A stretch of 34,625 nucleotides of DNA, from assembly GCA_945861065.1 (NCBI GenBank), contig CAMASI010000054.1:1-34625 (forward strand). Reading direction: 5' to 3'. The first letter of the stretch is position 1, and the number at the start of each line of letters is the position of its first letter. A program made the translations under genes and the position numbers. This DNA is from Klebsiella pneumoniae (GTDB lineage: Bacteria; Myxococcota_A; UBA796; GCA-2862545). Shown piece by piece: positions 25,988-33,098 of this stretch. The notes below the pieces were generated by a model. The model searched no databases and was not told the origin of the DNA. It saw only the letters and a list, made by a program, of their open reading frames with translations.

Positions 25988-26022
25988 CCCGGGTCGCCGC
26001 ATCGCCCCGGGTCGCCGCATCG
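25988..26022. repeat. 17-bp direct repeat, two copies
   Basis: CCCGGGTCGCCGCATCG occurs exactly at 25988-26004 and again at 26006-26022, separated by one base. It sits between the divergent GpsA-like and pstA genes and its second copy runs into the Pho-box-like site. It may be an additional operator or a recent small duplication. Confidence 0.85.
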
Positions 26023-26037
26023 TCACCCTTCCGTCAC
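26009..26037 (+). promoter_or_regulatory. Candidate Pho box (PhoB/PhoP-type binding site) upstream of pstA
   Basis: TCGTCAC (26020-26026) and CCGTCAC (26031-26037) are separated by four bases, the 7-4-7 layout of the E. coli Pho box (CTGTCAT-N4-CTGTCAT), and each keeps GTCA. A third, weaker half-site GGGTCGC lies exactly 11 bases earlier (26009-26015), so three half-sites fall on one helical repeat. The orientation points toward pstA, whose likely TTG start is 50 bases downstream. A good -10 element at the expected distance is not obvious. No PhoB-type regulator gene is in the window. Confidence 0.55.
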
Positions 26038-26086
26038 CATGACGACCAAGACGCACAGTTAGTTTCGCGCGCCCTCCTGGAAGCGT

Positions 26087-26962
26087 TTGGATCCTCGGCT
26101 CGACCTCATCCCCCTTCGAACCAGGCATACGCGAGAGCGTAGAGCGGGCGCCGTGCTGGGAGTAGCCACCGCGCTGGCCGCACTACCGGCCATCGGCATC
26201 ACCGGTATGCTCTTTTTCAACGGCGCCTCCGCGCTGTCGTTTGAGTTCCTGTTCGGGATGCCCATCCGGGGAATGACCGCGGGTGGGATCTGGCCCGCCA
26301 TTGTCGGCACGCTGTGGCTGGTAGGTGTGTCGCTGTTGTTTGCCGTACCCGTGGGTGTGCTCGCAGGCGTTTACCTGTCTGAGTATGCCGGGGAGGGCGT
26401 GATTGCGCGGCTTGTAGACCTCGCGATCGTCAACCTTGCTGGGGTTCCGTCCATCGTGCATGCGTTGTTCGGGCTGGGCGCCTTCGTGCTGTTCCTCGAC
26501 ATGGGCACCTCCATCCTGGCCGCTGGTCTAACGCTCGGAATTATGACGCTTCCGGTCATCATTACGGCCACAAAAGCGAGTTTGCAGGCAGTTCCACATG
26601 CGTTCAGAGTGGCGTGCTGGAATTTGGGCGTCACGCGCTGGCAGACCATTTGGAATGTCGTGCTGCCCAATGCACTTCCTGGCATTCTGACTGGGGTCAT
26701 TCTTCAGGTGAGTCGCGCGGCGGGCGAGACGGCGCCGATCTTGTTCACGGGTGCCGCGTTTTACCTGCCGATCCTGCCTCGTGGCGTGCACGACCAGACG
26801 ATGGCACTGTCGATGCACGTGTTTGCCTTGGTGACGCAAGTCCCCAACGTGCCAGCGAACTTCAAGTACGGGACCGCGTTGGTGCTCGTACTCGTTGTTC
26901 TGCTGTTCAATTCGGCCGCGATTGTGTTGCGAACGATCCTTCGACGAAGCCGCCGGTGGTGA
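26087..26962 (+). CDS. pstA: Phosphate ABC transporter permease PstA
   Basis: One of the two membrane subunits of the high-affinity phosphate importer, 291 residues with about six transmembrane helices. Family motifs include the GGIWPAIVGTLWLVGVSLLFAVPVGVLAGVYLSEYA region, VNLAGVPSIVHALFGLGAF, and the cytoplasmic EAA loop (ALGVTRW-like NLGVTRWQTIWNVVLPNALPG) that docks onto PstB. The GETAPILFTGAAF stretch is typical of PstA. The frame opens after a TAG at 26060; the only start codon before the first helix is TTG at 26087. It is first in the operon and overlaps pstB1 by four bases (GTGA). No pstS gene is seen upstream, which is where it normally lies. Confidence 0.93.
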   Translation: MDPRLDLIPLRTRHTRERRAGAVLGVATALAALPAIGITGMLFFNGASALSFEFLFGMPIRGMTAGGIWPAIVGTLWLVGVSLLFAVPVGVLAGVYLSEYAGEGVIARLVDLAIVNLAGVPSIVHALFGLGAFVLFLDMGTSILAAGLTLGIMTLPVIITATKASLQAVPHAFRVACWNLGVTRWQTIWNVVLPNALPGILTGVILQVSRAAGETAPILFTGAAFYLPILPRGVHDQTMALSMHVFALVTQVPNVPANFKYGTALVLVLVVLLFNSAAIVLRTILRRSRRW

Positions 26963-27714
26963 CCGCTTCGGCCGCAATCGAGGTTCGCGACCTGCACGTC
27001 CGTTGGGGGACGACGCACGCGGTTCGAGGCGTGTCCTTTGACGTACCGAAGCACGGGATCCTCGCCGTCATCGGCCCGGCCGGGGGCGGGAAGACTTCGG
27101 CAATTGGGGCGCTCAATCGCGGGACGGAAATGGTGGCCGGAGGTTCGACTACCGGCAGCATCAAACTGGGCGGCGTAGACATCAAGTCGATTCCCGCAAC
27201 GGTGCTTCGTCGCCGTGTGGCCATGGTTCTGCCGCTCCCGGTAGGCCTCCCGATGTCGGTGTGGGACAATGTTTCCCTGGCACCTCGTATGGCTGGCGAG
27301 AGAGATCCCCGCGTGATTGCCGAAACCGTGGAACGGTGCCTGCGCCAAGCGGCCTTGTGGGACGAGGTGAAAGACCGGCTGACCACGCTCGGCACCCGAC
27401 TTTCCGGAGGGCAGCAGCAGCGACTGACGCTGGCTCGGGCCCTGTCCACCGGGCCAGACGTGCTGTGCCTCGACGAGTTCAGCATCGCGATCGATCCCGT
27501 CACAACGATGCGAATCGAGGCCGTTCTGACAGAACTCAAGGAGAAAGTCACCATCGTGCTCGTCACGAATCTGCTCGCGCAAGCCCGCCGAATAGCAGAT
27601 CGAACGATGTTCATGTTGGGCGGAGTCATCGTCGAGCAGGGCCTTACTGACACGCTTTTTGGCAGTCCTACTGACAGCCGAACCCAAGAATATGTGGACG
27701 GAGTTTTTGGTTGA
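26959..27714 (+). CDS. pstB: Phosphate transporter ATPase PstB1, degenerate Q- and H-loops
   Basis: ATP-binding subunit of the Pst importer, 251 residues from the GTG that overlaps the pstA stop. Walker A is GPAGGGKT (39-46), the ABC signature LSGGQQQR is intact (148-155), and Walker B VLCLDE (168-173) keeps the catalytic Glu. Two key residues are missing. The Q-loop, normally VFQ(K/R)PNP, reads VLPLPVG so Gln is replaced by Pro92. The H-loop, normally VTHNMQQA, reads VTNLLAQA so the switch His is Asn204. The A-loop aromatic is Trp instead of Tyr and the D-loop reads IAID. It should bind ATP but hydrolyse poorly on its own. Its partner is the adjacent PstB2, which has the opposite set of intact motifs. 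Confidence 0.9.
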   Translation: MTASAAIEVRDLHVRWGTTHAVRGVSFDVPKHGILAVIGPAGGGKTSAIGALNRGTEMVAGGSTTGSIKLGGVDIKSIPATVLRRRVAMVLPLPVGLPMSVWDNVSLAPRMAGERDPRVIAETVERCLRQAALWDEVKDRLTTLGTRLSGGQQQRLTLARALSTGPDVLCLDEFSIAIDPVTTMRIEAVLTELKEKVTIVLVTNLLAQARRIADRTMFMLGGVIVEQGLTDTLFGSPTDSRTQEYVDGVFG

Positions 27715-28472
27715 TTCCGGCCATCACGATTGTCTGTGACACCGTGTCGTTGTGGTACGGCGACTTCCGCGCGCTCGACCGCGTATCGATGACGGTCCCC
27801 GAGGGTGGAATCGTCGCGATGATCGGCCCTTCCGGTTGCGGCAAGAGTACGCTGCTCCGTTGTATGAACCGGATGAACGACGCGCCGAATGTCCGGGTGA
27901 CCGGTAGCCTTCACGTCGCGGGGTACGACACGACGTCTCCGACGACCGACGTATTGGCCCTGCGTCGGGATGTAGGCATGGTGTTTCAGCGACCCAATCC
28001 GCTTCCCATGTCGATCCGCGACAACGTGTTGTTTGGCGTGCGCTTGCACTCCCGACCGTTGTCTTCCGCAGACTCGGACGTTTTGCTCGAGTCGTCGCTC
28101 AAAGACGTGGGCTTGTGGGAATCCGTCAAAGATCGGCTCAACGCTCCGGGCGAATCCCTCTCGTTGGAGGGGCGACAAAAGCTGTGCATTGCGCGGTTGT
28201 TGCCGCTCAAGCCCAAGGTGCTGTTGATGGACGAGCCCTGCTCCGCGCTGGATCCGGAAGGGATCGAAGCCGTGGAGGAGTTGATGGCCCGGCTGAAGGG
28301 TCGGTACACGCAGGTGGTCGTGACCCACAACATGCAACAAGCGCGGCGAGTCTCCGACACCTGTGTGTTTTTGTACATGGGGGAATTGGTAGAAGCACGG
28401 TCAACGGCTGATTTGTTCACCAACCCGCGCGACCTTCGGACCGCCCGCTACGTCGAAGGGAGGTACGGGTGA
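27711..28472 (+). CDS. pstB: Phosphate transporter ATPase PstB2, degenerate ABC signature
   Basis: Second ATP-binding subunit, 253 residues, starting at TTG overlapping the pstB1 stop by four bases (TTGA). Walker A GPSGCGKS (39-46), Q-loop VFQRPNP (Gln93), Walker B VLLMDE (170-175), D-loop SALD and H-loop VTHNMQQA (His206) are all canonical PstB. The signature, normally LSGGQQQRLCIAR, reads LSLEGRQKLCIAR (150-162), so both glycines and the first Gln are lost while the flanks remain. A homodimer would therefore have two defective signature contacts. Paired with PstB1 it would build one complete site: PstB2 Walker A, Q- and H-loop facing the PstB1 LSGGQ. Confidence 0.92.
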   Translation: MIPAITIVCDTVSLWYGDFRALDRVSMTVPEGGIVAMIGPSGCGKSTLLRCMNRMNDAPNVRVTGSLHVAGYDTTSPTTDVLALRRDVGMVFQRPNPLPMSIRDNVLFGVRLHSRPLSSADSDVLLESSLKDVGLWESVKDRLNAPGESLSLEGRQKLCIARLLPLKPKVLLMDEPCSALDPEGIEAVEELMARLKGRYTQVVVTHNMQQARRVSDTCVFLYMGELVEARSTADLFTNPRDLRTARYVEGRYG

Positions 28473-29374
28473 ACATCGAAAATCGCGATCCGCGCCCGGG
28501 CTGGGCGGTGGCAGCTGAACGTGTCATTGAAGCCATCGTTCACATCTGCGGGCTTTCCGCAGTTGCGTTCATCGTTCTCATCTTTGCTTTTATCGCCAAG
28601 GAGGGTCTGGGCTTTCTGCTGATGAACGGTCTGGACATGTTCACGTCGTTCCGTTGGGGTCCAACGGAGGAACCAGTTCCGGAGTTTGGCCTCGTCGCCC
28701 TGCTTGTCGGGACTGCATGGGTCGTCGGCTTGTCGTTGTGCATTTCGGTGCCTGTGGGCGTTGGTGCCGCGGTCTGGATGGCGGAGTTCGCGTCGCCGCG
28801 CACGCGTGAAGTAGCGAAAATCGTTGTCGAAGTGCTAGCGGCAATTCCATCCGTGGTTTGGGGATTTGTAGGCGTCATGATCGTCAACCCGTTCCTGCAG
28901 TCGTTGGGCGCCCAGGTGGGGCTCAACGGAATGAATGGTGCCATTCTGCTCGCGTTGATGACGCTTCCGTTGTTGGTGTCACTCGGTGAGGACGCGCTTC
29001 GTGCCGTGCCTGACGCTTACCGCCAGGCGGCCCTCGCGATGGGCGCCACAAAATGGGAAATGGTTCGTTTCGTCCTGATTCCGGCCGCTCGACGAGGTCT
29101 GCTCGTGGCGACGCTGTTGGGGATAGGGCGCTGTGTGGGAGAGACGATGGCGGTCCTCATGGCCACCGGTCACTCCGTCCGGATCCCAATGCACCCCTTT
29201 GACCCAGTCCGAACAATTACCGCGACGATCGCCGCGGAACTCGGTGAGGCCGTGCGGGGAGGGGACCACTATCAGGTGTTATTTGCGCTGGGCCTTGTGC
29301 TGTTCGGCATTACATTTGTCGTGAACCTCGTTGCGGATTTGACGCTCCGAGGGGAGCGTTCGGGGGCTGCGTGA
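28469..29374 (+). CDS. pstC: Phosphate ABC transporter permease PstC
   Basis: Second membrane subunit of the Pst importer, 301 residues, about six transmembrane helices. The GTG start overlaps the pstB2 stop (GTGA). PstC markers are the first helix after IEAIVHICGL, the region with FRWGPTEEPVPEFGLVALLVGT, VEVLAAIPSVVWGFVG, the EAA loop with AMGATKWEMVRFVLIPAARRG, and CVGETMAVLMATGHSV. The usual order is pstS-pstC-pstA-pstB-phoU; here PstC comes after both ATPase genes. It overlaps phoU by four bases. Confidence 0.95.
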   Translation: MNIENRDPRPGWAVAAERVIEAIVHICGLSAVAFIVLIFAFIAKEGLGFLLMNGLDMFTSFRWGPTEEPVPEFGLVALLVGTAWVVGLSLCISVPVGVGAAVWMAEFASPRTREVAKIVVEVLAAIPSVVWGFVGVMIVNPFLQSLGAQVGLNGMNGAILLALMTLPLLVSLGEDALRAVPDAYRQAALAMGATKWEMVRFVLIPAARRGLLVATLLGIGRCVGETMAVLMATGHSVRIPMHPFDPVRTITATIAAELGEAVRGGDHYQVLFALGLVLFGITFVVNLVADLTLRGERSGAA

Positions 29375-30063
29375 ACGAATACAGTCCGCATGTCGATCGC
29401 CGTTACGAAGCTGCCATCCACAACTTGGTGGACCAGTTGCTTGAGATGGGAACCCTGGTCGAGGCAATGTGCACGAAGGGTGTAGACGCCTTGTTGACGG
29501 GTGACGCCGTGAAGGCCGCCGAAGTGGTGGCAGCGGACGACGCGGTGGACGCGCTGGAGGTGAAGACGGATGTGGCCGCGATGCAGCTGCTGTCTCGCCA
29601 TGCCCCGGTCGGAGCTGACCTTCGTCTCGCGACTTGTGCGTTCAAGGTGGTCACGGACTTCGAGCGAGTCGGTGACATCGCCGTGAGCATTGCGCGCACG
29701 ACCACCGAAGTGGCGCAGCCAATCGACCCGGGCTTGAGAGACGATATCGCCGCGCTTGCTGAGCGCGCGATCGCGGTCCTGGCAAAGGCAGTGGACGCCC
29801 TACGACAGCGCCGTGCAGTGCAGGCCGGCGCCCTGGTCCTCGAGGACCCCTTGGTCGACCAGCTCAACTTCGACGCGTTCAAACGGCTCAAGGCGCTGGC
29901 AGAAGACCGTCCTGACCTGTTCAAGGACCTGCTGGCCTTGTCGGCTGTGTGCCGGCACTTGGAGCGCATCGGCGACCATGCCGTCAACATAGGGGAGATG
30001 GTGGTGTACTACCTCGACGGCCGCGTGTTGCGGCATGCGCCAGTTGAGGATCGCCTCGGGTAG
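29371..30063 (+). CDS. phoU: Phosphate signalling regulator PhoU
   Basis: Cytoplasmic regulator of 230 residues that links the Pst transporter to the PhoR sensor kinase and limits phosphate uptake. It has the two three-helix PhoU domains. The metal-binding motifs are seen as DLRLATCAFKVVTDFERVGDIA in the first half and SAVCRHLERIGDHAVNIGE in the second (E/DxxxD type). The GTG start overlaps the pstC stop. It closes the operon and ends 11 bases before the convergent acyltransferase gene. phoR and phoB are not in the window. Confidence 0.96.
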   Translation: MNEYSPHVDRRYEAAIHNLVDQLLEMGTLVEAMCTKGVDALLTGDAVKAAEVVAADDAVDALEVKTDVAAMQLLSRHAPVGADLRLATCAFKVVTDFERVGDIAVSIARTTTEVAQPIDPGLRDDIAALAERAIAVLAKAVDALRQRRAVQAGALVLEDPLVDQLNFDAFKRLKALAEDRPDLFKDLLALSAVCRHLERIGDHAVNIGEMVVYYLDGRVLRHAPVEDRLG

Positions 30064-30074
30064 GGCACGACGGA

Positions 30075-31646
30075 CTACGAGGGTTCCGCCCAGGGCGAAC
30101 GATTCCGGTAGTACAAACAAAGTCTCGGGTTTTCGACGAACACGGTGTCGCCGCGCACGGAGAGTGCGGGCGTCGTGTGCCATCGTGCGAAACGGTTGAC
30201 CGCCGCGTCTAGCACGTCCGCAGGACTCTCTGGCAACGACAAGGTGCCATCGCCGCGGGCAGTTGCGCGGTTGGCTGCTGCAAGGCCGCGAGCCAGCCCT
30301 TCGAGCACGACGAGTCGCGGCAATTCACGGCGTTCGGCCGGTAACCGAGCGAGTCGAAACGGGTCCGTGGTGCCGGCAGCCCGTTCAAGGGCGGTCCACG
30401 CAGCCCAAGCGGCCGCGTGCGTCGCCATCCACACGGCGTATTTGGGCCACGATTCGGCGAGCCTCGCCGCGAGTTGACCGCTGTAGACGGCGTCGCGCTG
30501 TGGATCGACTTCGACATTTCCCTGCCGATCTGTGACGAGCCGGAGCCGATCTCGGCTCGCGTCTCGGCGGTCCGCAACAGTTCCGGGCACAGGCTTTCCG
30601 ACGATATCCATCGGCTGTCCGAAATGAAGGACAGCGGTGGCGTCTAGGTCCACGATACGGCGAAGGAAGGACAATACCGTTGTTGGCGCCGCTGATTCGT
30701 CGTCGGTAATAATGTACCGCTGCTTACCGACTTCGGCGAGGTGGTCGTCCATCAACGTGCCTGCCTCAAGCACGAGTTGGTAGCTCAGCGTGAGCGGTAC
30801 AAAATAAACGTCGCGTTTGTGGCCCAAAGAAATGGACTCCTGCCATCCGGTCACGCCCGTGCCGAGCAGGCCCTTCTTCACGACCGTTTCAATCGCACCA
30901 TTTCGCGACCGCGTGCCACCCGGGAAAAACAATGAATGTTGACCTTGGGCCACGGCACGTACGGAGTAATCCTTGAGCAAATCAAGGTAGAGTCGAGATT
31001 TCTTCGTTCGGTCGACGGTATAGGCGCCGAGCCTGCGCATCCACCAGCCGAGCCATTTGTTGCTGAACAAATTGAGGCCCGCGCCGTACAAGAATGGGGG
31101 CAGGCCGGCCTGGTGGAGCGCGAGCCCCACGAGCGGGCTGTCGAGGTTGGACACATGCGTAGGGACGAGCACTAAGGTCGCCTCTTGGGCGAGCGCAACG
31201 AGGCTCTGAATGTCGCCCTGCAACACGATTCGTTTGTGACTCCCTCCGACCGTGTGCTCCGTTGCCAGGCCGGGCGCTGTGAGCAGGCTGTGAATGGCGC
31301 GAGGGGCCACCCGGGTGACGAACGAGAATGCACGTTTGTCGAAATGCCCATGCACCTCATCGGCCCAGGCGGAAACCAGCGCCAGCGCGGCGGTTTGGCG
31401 GTCCGCACGCGAGCCTCGGACCACGGCTCGGGCCAGGGCGTCGAGCCGTAGAATTTCGCCGGGCAGGGGCCTGGCGCGCTCGAGGCGCTGCCGCTCGCGC
31501 CACAGGGCGTCTTCCGCGAGGTCCATGAGCGAGGCGTCTGTACATCGGTCTAGCCGACGCCTGCCGCGGTCCACCAACTCCCGGAGGACTAAGCCGCGCG
31601 GAGGCGATTCGCGGAGGTCTGCGCCGGCGCTCTCAGAGAAGGACAT
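30075..31646 (-). CDS. PlsB/PlsC-type glycerolipid acyltransferase with altered block III
   Basis: Membrane-associated acyltransferase-like protein of 523 residues, larger than PlsC and smaller than E. coli PlsB. Block I is HVSNLD (His164, Asp169; HX4D), block II GAYTVDR (207-213) and block IV FVPLTLSY. Block III, usually FxEGxRSR, reads FFPGGTRSR (240-248), so the Glu is Gly while the Arg residues remain. The ATG at 31646 overlaps the end of the kinase gene by 14 bases; a longer frame lies within that gene. No strong ribosome binding site is visible, so translation probably depends on the kinase gene upstream. The acyl acceptor is likely glycerol 3-phosphate or a lysophospholipid, but this is not certain. 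Confidence 0.82.
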   Translation of the reverse strand: MSFSESAGADLRESPPRGLVLRELVDRGRRRLDRCTDASLMDLAEDALWRERQRLERARPLPGEILRLDALARAVVRGSRADRQTAALALVSAWADEVHGHFDKRAFSFVTRVAPRAIHSLLTAPGLATEHTVGGSHKRIVLQGDIQSLVALAQEATLVLVPTHVSNLDSPLVGLALHQAGLPPFLYGAGLNLFSNKWLGWWMRRLGAYTVDRTKKSRLYLDLLKDYSVRAVAQGQHSLFFPGGTRSRNGAIETVVKKGLLGTGVTGWQESISLGHKRDVYFVPLTLSYQLVLEAGTLMDDHLAEVGKQRYIITDDESAAPTTVLSFLRRIVDLDATAVLHFGQPMDIVGKPVPGTVADRRDASRDRLRLVTDRQGNVEVDPQRDAVYSGQLAARLAESWPKYAVWMATHAAAWAAWTALERAAGTTDPFRLARLPAERRELPRLVVLEGLARGLAAANRATARGDGTLSLPESPADVLDAAVNRFARWHTTPALSVRGDTVFVENPRLCLYYRNRSPWAEPS

Positions 31647-33072
31647 ACACGGCAGAACCCGATTCCGCCTCGGCGACAATATGCTCGGCGACGAGTAGGT
31701 CCAATCTGTCCACCAGTTCGTGCTCGTTGAGTGACAGTCCGTGCGCGAGGTCGGAGACCTTGACGTTTCCACGGCCTTCTAGAGCGTCAAATACGACGCG
31801 GAGTGGGGCAGACAATTCCTCGGGTACGAAGGGCCGACCACTCTGTGCGCGTACTTCGGCGCGGATTCGTGCGGTCACCGCGCCTGCGTGGCCCAACGTT
31901 TCGCGCCACCACGCCGCGGCATGACCGACGTCTATTTGTTCGGAGAGCAGTAGCCTTGCGACCTCATCCTCGCCCAACGGTATCGGCGCGATGTGTTTCG
32001 CATCTGCCAGTTCGGGAAGCGGTCGATCCGACAGCAGAATCCAGGCGCCTGGGCCGTTCGGCCGCTCCAATTTGGAACCGGCCACGACTTCTTCAACGTG
32101 AATGTAGGGCACGTCTCCGCCGGGTGCGCCCAAGCCCTCTCTCGCCGCGTGCCATGCAGCCTCTCGCACAAGGCGCCGCTTCCCGGAACCGATGGGGCCG
32201 TATACGACGACAGTGGCGGATCCGCCGTCGGAGGCCTCCACGATCGCGCGTGCGAGGGAATCCCGTTCCGCCACGTTGCCAAGCGTGGGCGTCGAAGACC
32301 GGCCAGATGCGGCCGCTTCGAACCGGTTTCGCGCTTCGATCGCGGAGGCAGGGCGACAGGAGGCACGCCTGGCGAGCAGGTCACCCAACAGGTCGTCCAA
32401 CGCTTCGCTCACGCCATGTCGCCACGTGCTCACGGGCATCGGCAACGTGATGCCTGGCAACCAGGTCAGCGCCGCGGGGTCGGGGGCGCGAAAGGGAAGG
32501 CAGCCTGCCAGCGCATCGTAGACTGCGGCTCCGAGCGCCCACAGGTCGGTAGCGGCGCTAGGGGTTTCGCCAGCCAGAAGCTCTGGGGCCGCGAACCCGA
32601 GCGTTCCCCGAAAGTGGGTCCGCGTTTCACCGGCGCGCACCGCGATTCCGAGGTCGAGCAACGTGGCATGGGCGTGGTCGTCCACGAGCACATTGGCGGG
32701 CTTGACGTCGCCATGGACAACGCCCTGTTCGTGCAGCCAAGCCAACGCGTCCGCAAGTTGGGCCGCGACACGCGCGATGTCTGAGGGTTTCCGATCCTGG
32801 GCCCAGACGTCCAGTGCGTCCCCAACGATGGGTTCGCATGCCAGCCAACCGAAATCGGGGTCAACTTCGATCAGTCGCGGCAGGTGTGGATGCGTGCCCA
32901 GCACCAAAACCTCTGCTTCTCGCCGAAGCGCTTCCACGCCCGCAGCGCCACGTGGCACCTTGAGTACGACACCTTCACCGTCTGGATCGGCAGCAAGCCA
33001 GACGGCGGCATGCGCACCGACGGCAAGGAGCTGTTCTGCCCGGTACGGGCCTGTTCCTTCTGGCGCTTCCAT
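31633..33072 (-). CDS. Ser/Thr protein kinase with C-terminal ATPase-like region
   Basis: Soluble Hanks-type kinase of 479 residues. The kinase domain covers about 10-255: a Gly-rich loop reduced to VGAHAAV, Lys38 (VVLKVP), the catalytic loop HGDVKPANVLV (His120, Asp122), the metal motif DLG (140-142) and APE at 162-164. The HRD motif reads HGD, so it is a non-RD kinase and probably not controlled by activation-loop phosphorylation. Residues about 265-415 resemble a small P-loop domain with GPIGSGKR (293-300), where the Ser/Thr after Lys is Arg, and a sensor-like ILLSDRPLPEL. A winged-helix-like C-terminus follows (VSDLAHGLSLNEHELVDRLDLL). No transmembrane helix is seen. It overlaps the acyltransferase gene, which may point to lipid-related signalling. 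Confidence 0.87.
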   Translation of the reverse strand: MEAPEGTGPYRAEQLLAVGAHAAVWLAADPDGEGVVLKVPRGAAGVEALRREAEVLVLGTHPHLPRLIEVDPDFGWLACEPIVGDALDVWAQDRKPSDIARVAAQLADALAWLHEQGVVHGDVKPANVLVDDHAHATLLDLGIAVRAGETRTHFRGTLGFAAPELLAGETPSAATDLWALGAAVYDALAGCLPFRAPDPAALTWLPGITLPMPVSTWRHGVSEALDDLLGDLLARRASCRPASAIEARNRFEAAASGRSSTPTLGNVAERDSLARAIVEASDGGSATVVVYGPIGSGKRRLVREAAWHAAREGLGAPGGDVPYIHVEEVVAGSKLERPNGPGAWILLSDRPLPELADAKHIAPIPLGEDEVARLLLSEQIDVGHAAAWWRETLGHAGAVTARIRAEVRAQSGRPFVPEELSAPLRVVFDALEGRGNVKVSDLAHGLSLNEHELVDRLDLLVAEHIVAEAESGSAVYVLL

Positions 33073-33098
33073 GGACGAACCCGATAACCGACGGCGCC

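Noticed and set aside
26039..26086. An in-frame ATG (26039) upstream of pstA separated from it by a TAG at 26060, suggesting amber readthrough or a nonsense mutation
   Set aside because: The ATG lies directly against the Pho-box-like site, where the promoter should be, and has no ribosome binding site. The TTG at 26087 gives a normal-length PstA. Coincidence is the simpler reading, though strain comparison could settle it.
26959..27714. PstB1 as a decaying pseudogene
   Set aside because: The frame is complete, overlaps both neighbours by four bases, and keeps Walker A, LSGGQ and the Walker B Glu; the losses are limited to residues that become dispensable in a heterodimer.
26907..28340. Minus-strand open frame of 477 codons
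   Set aside because: It is antisense to both pstB genes and has no domain signature.
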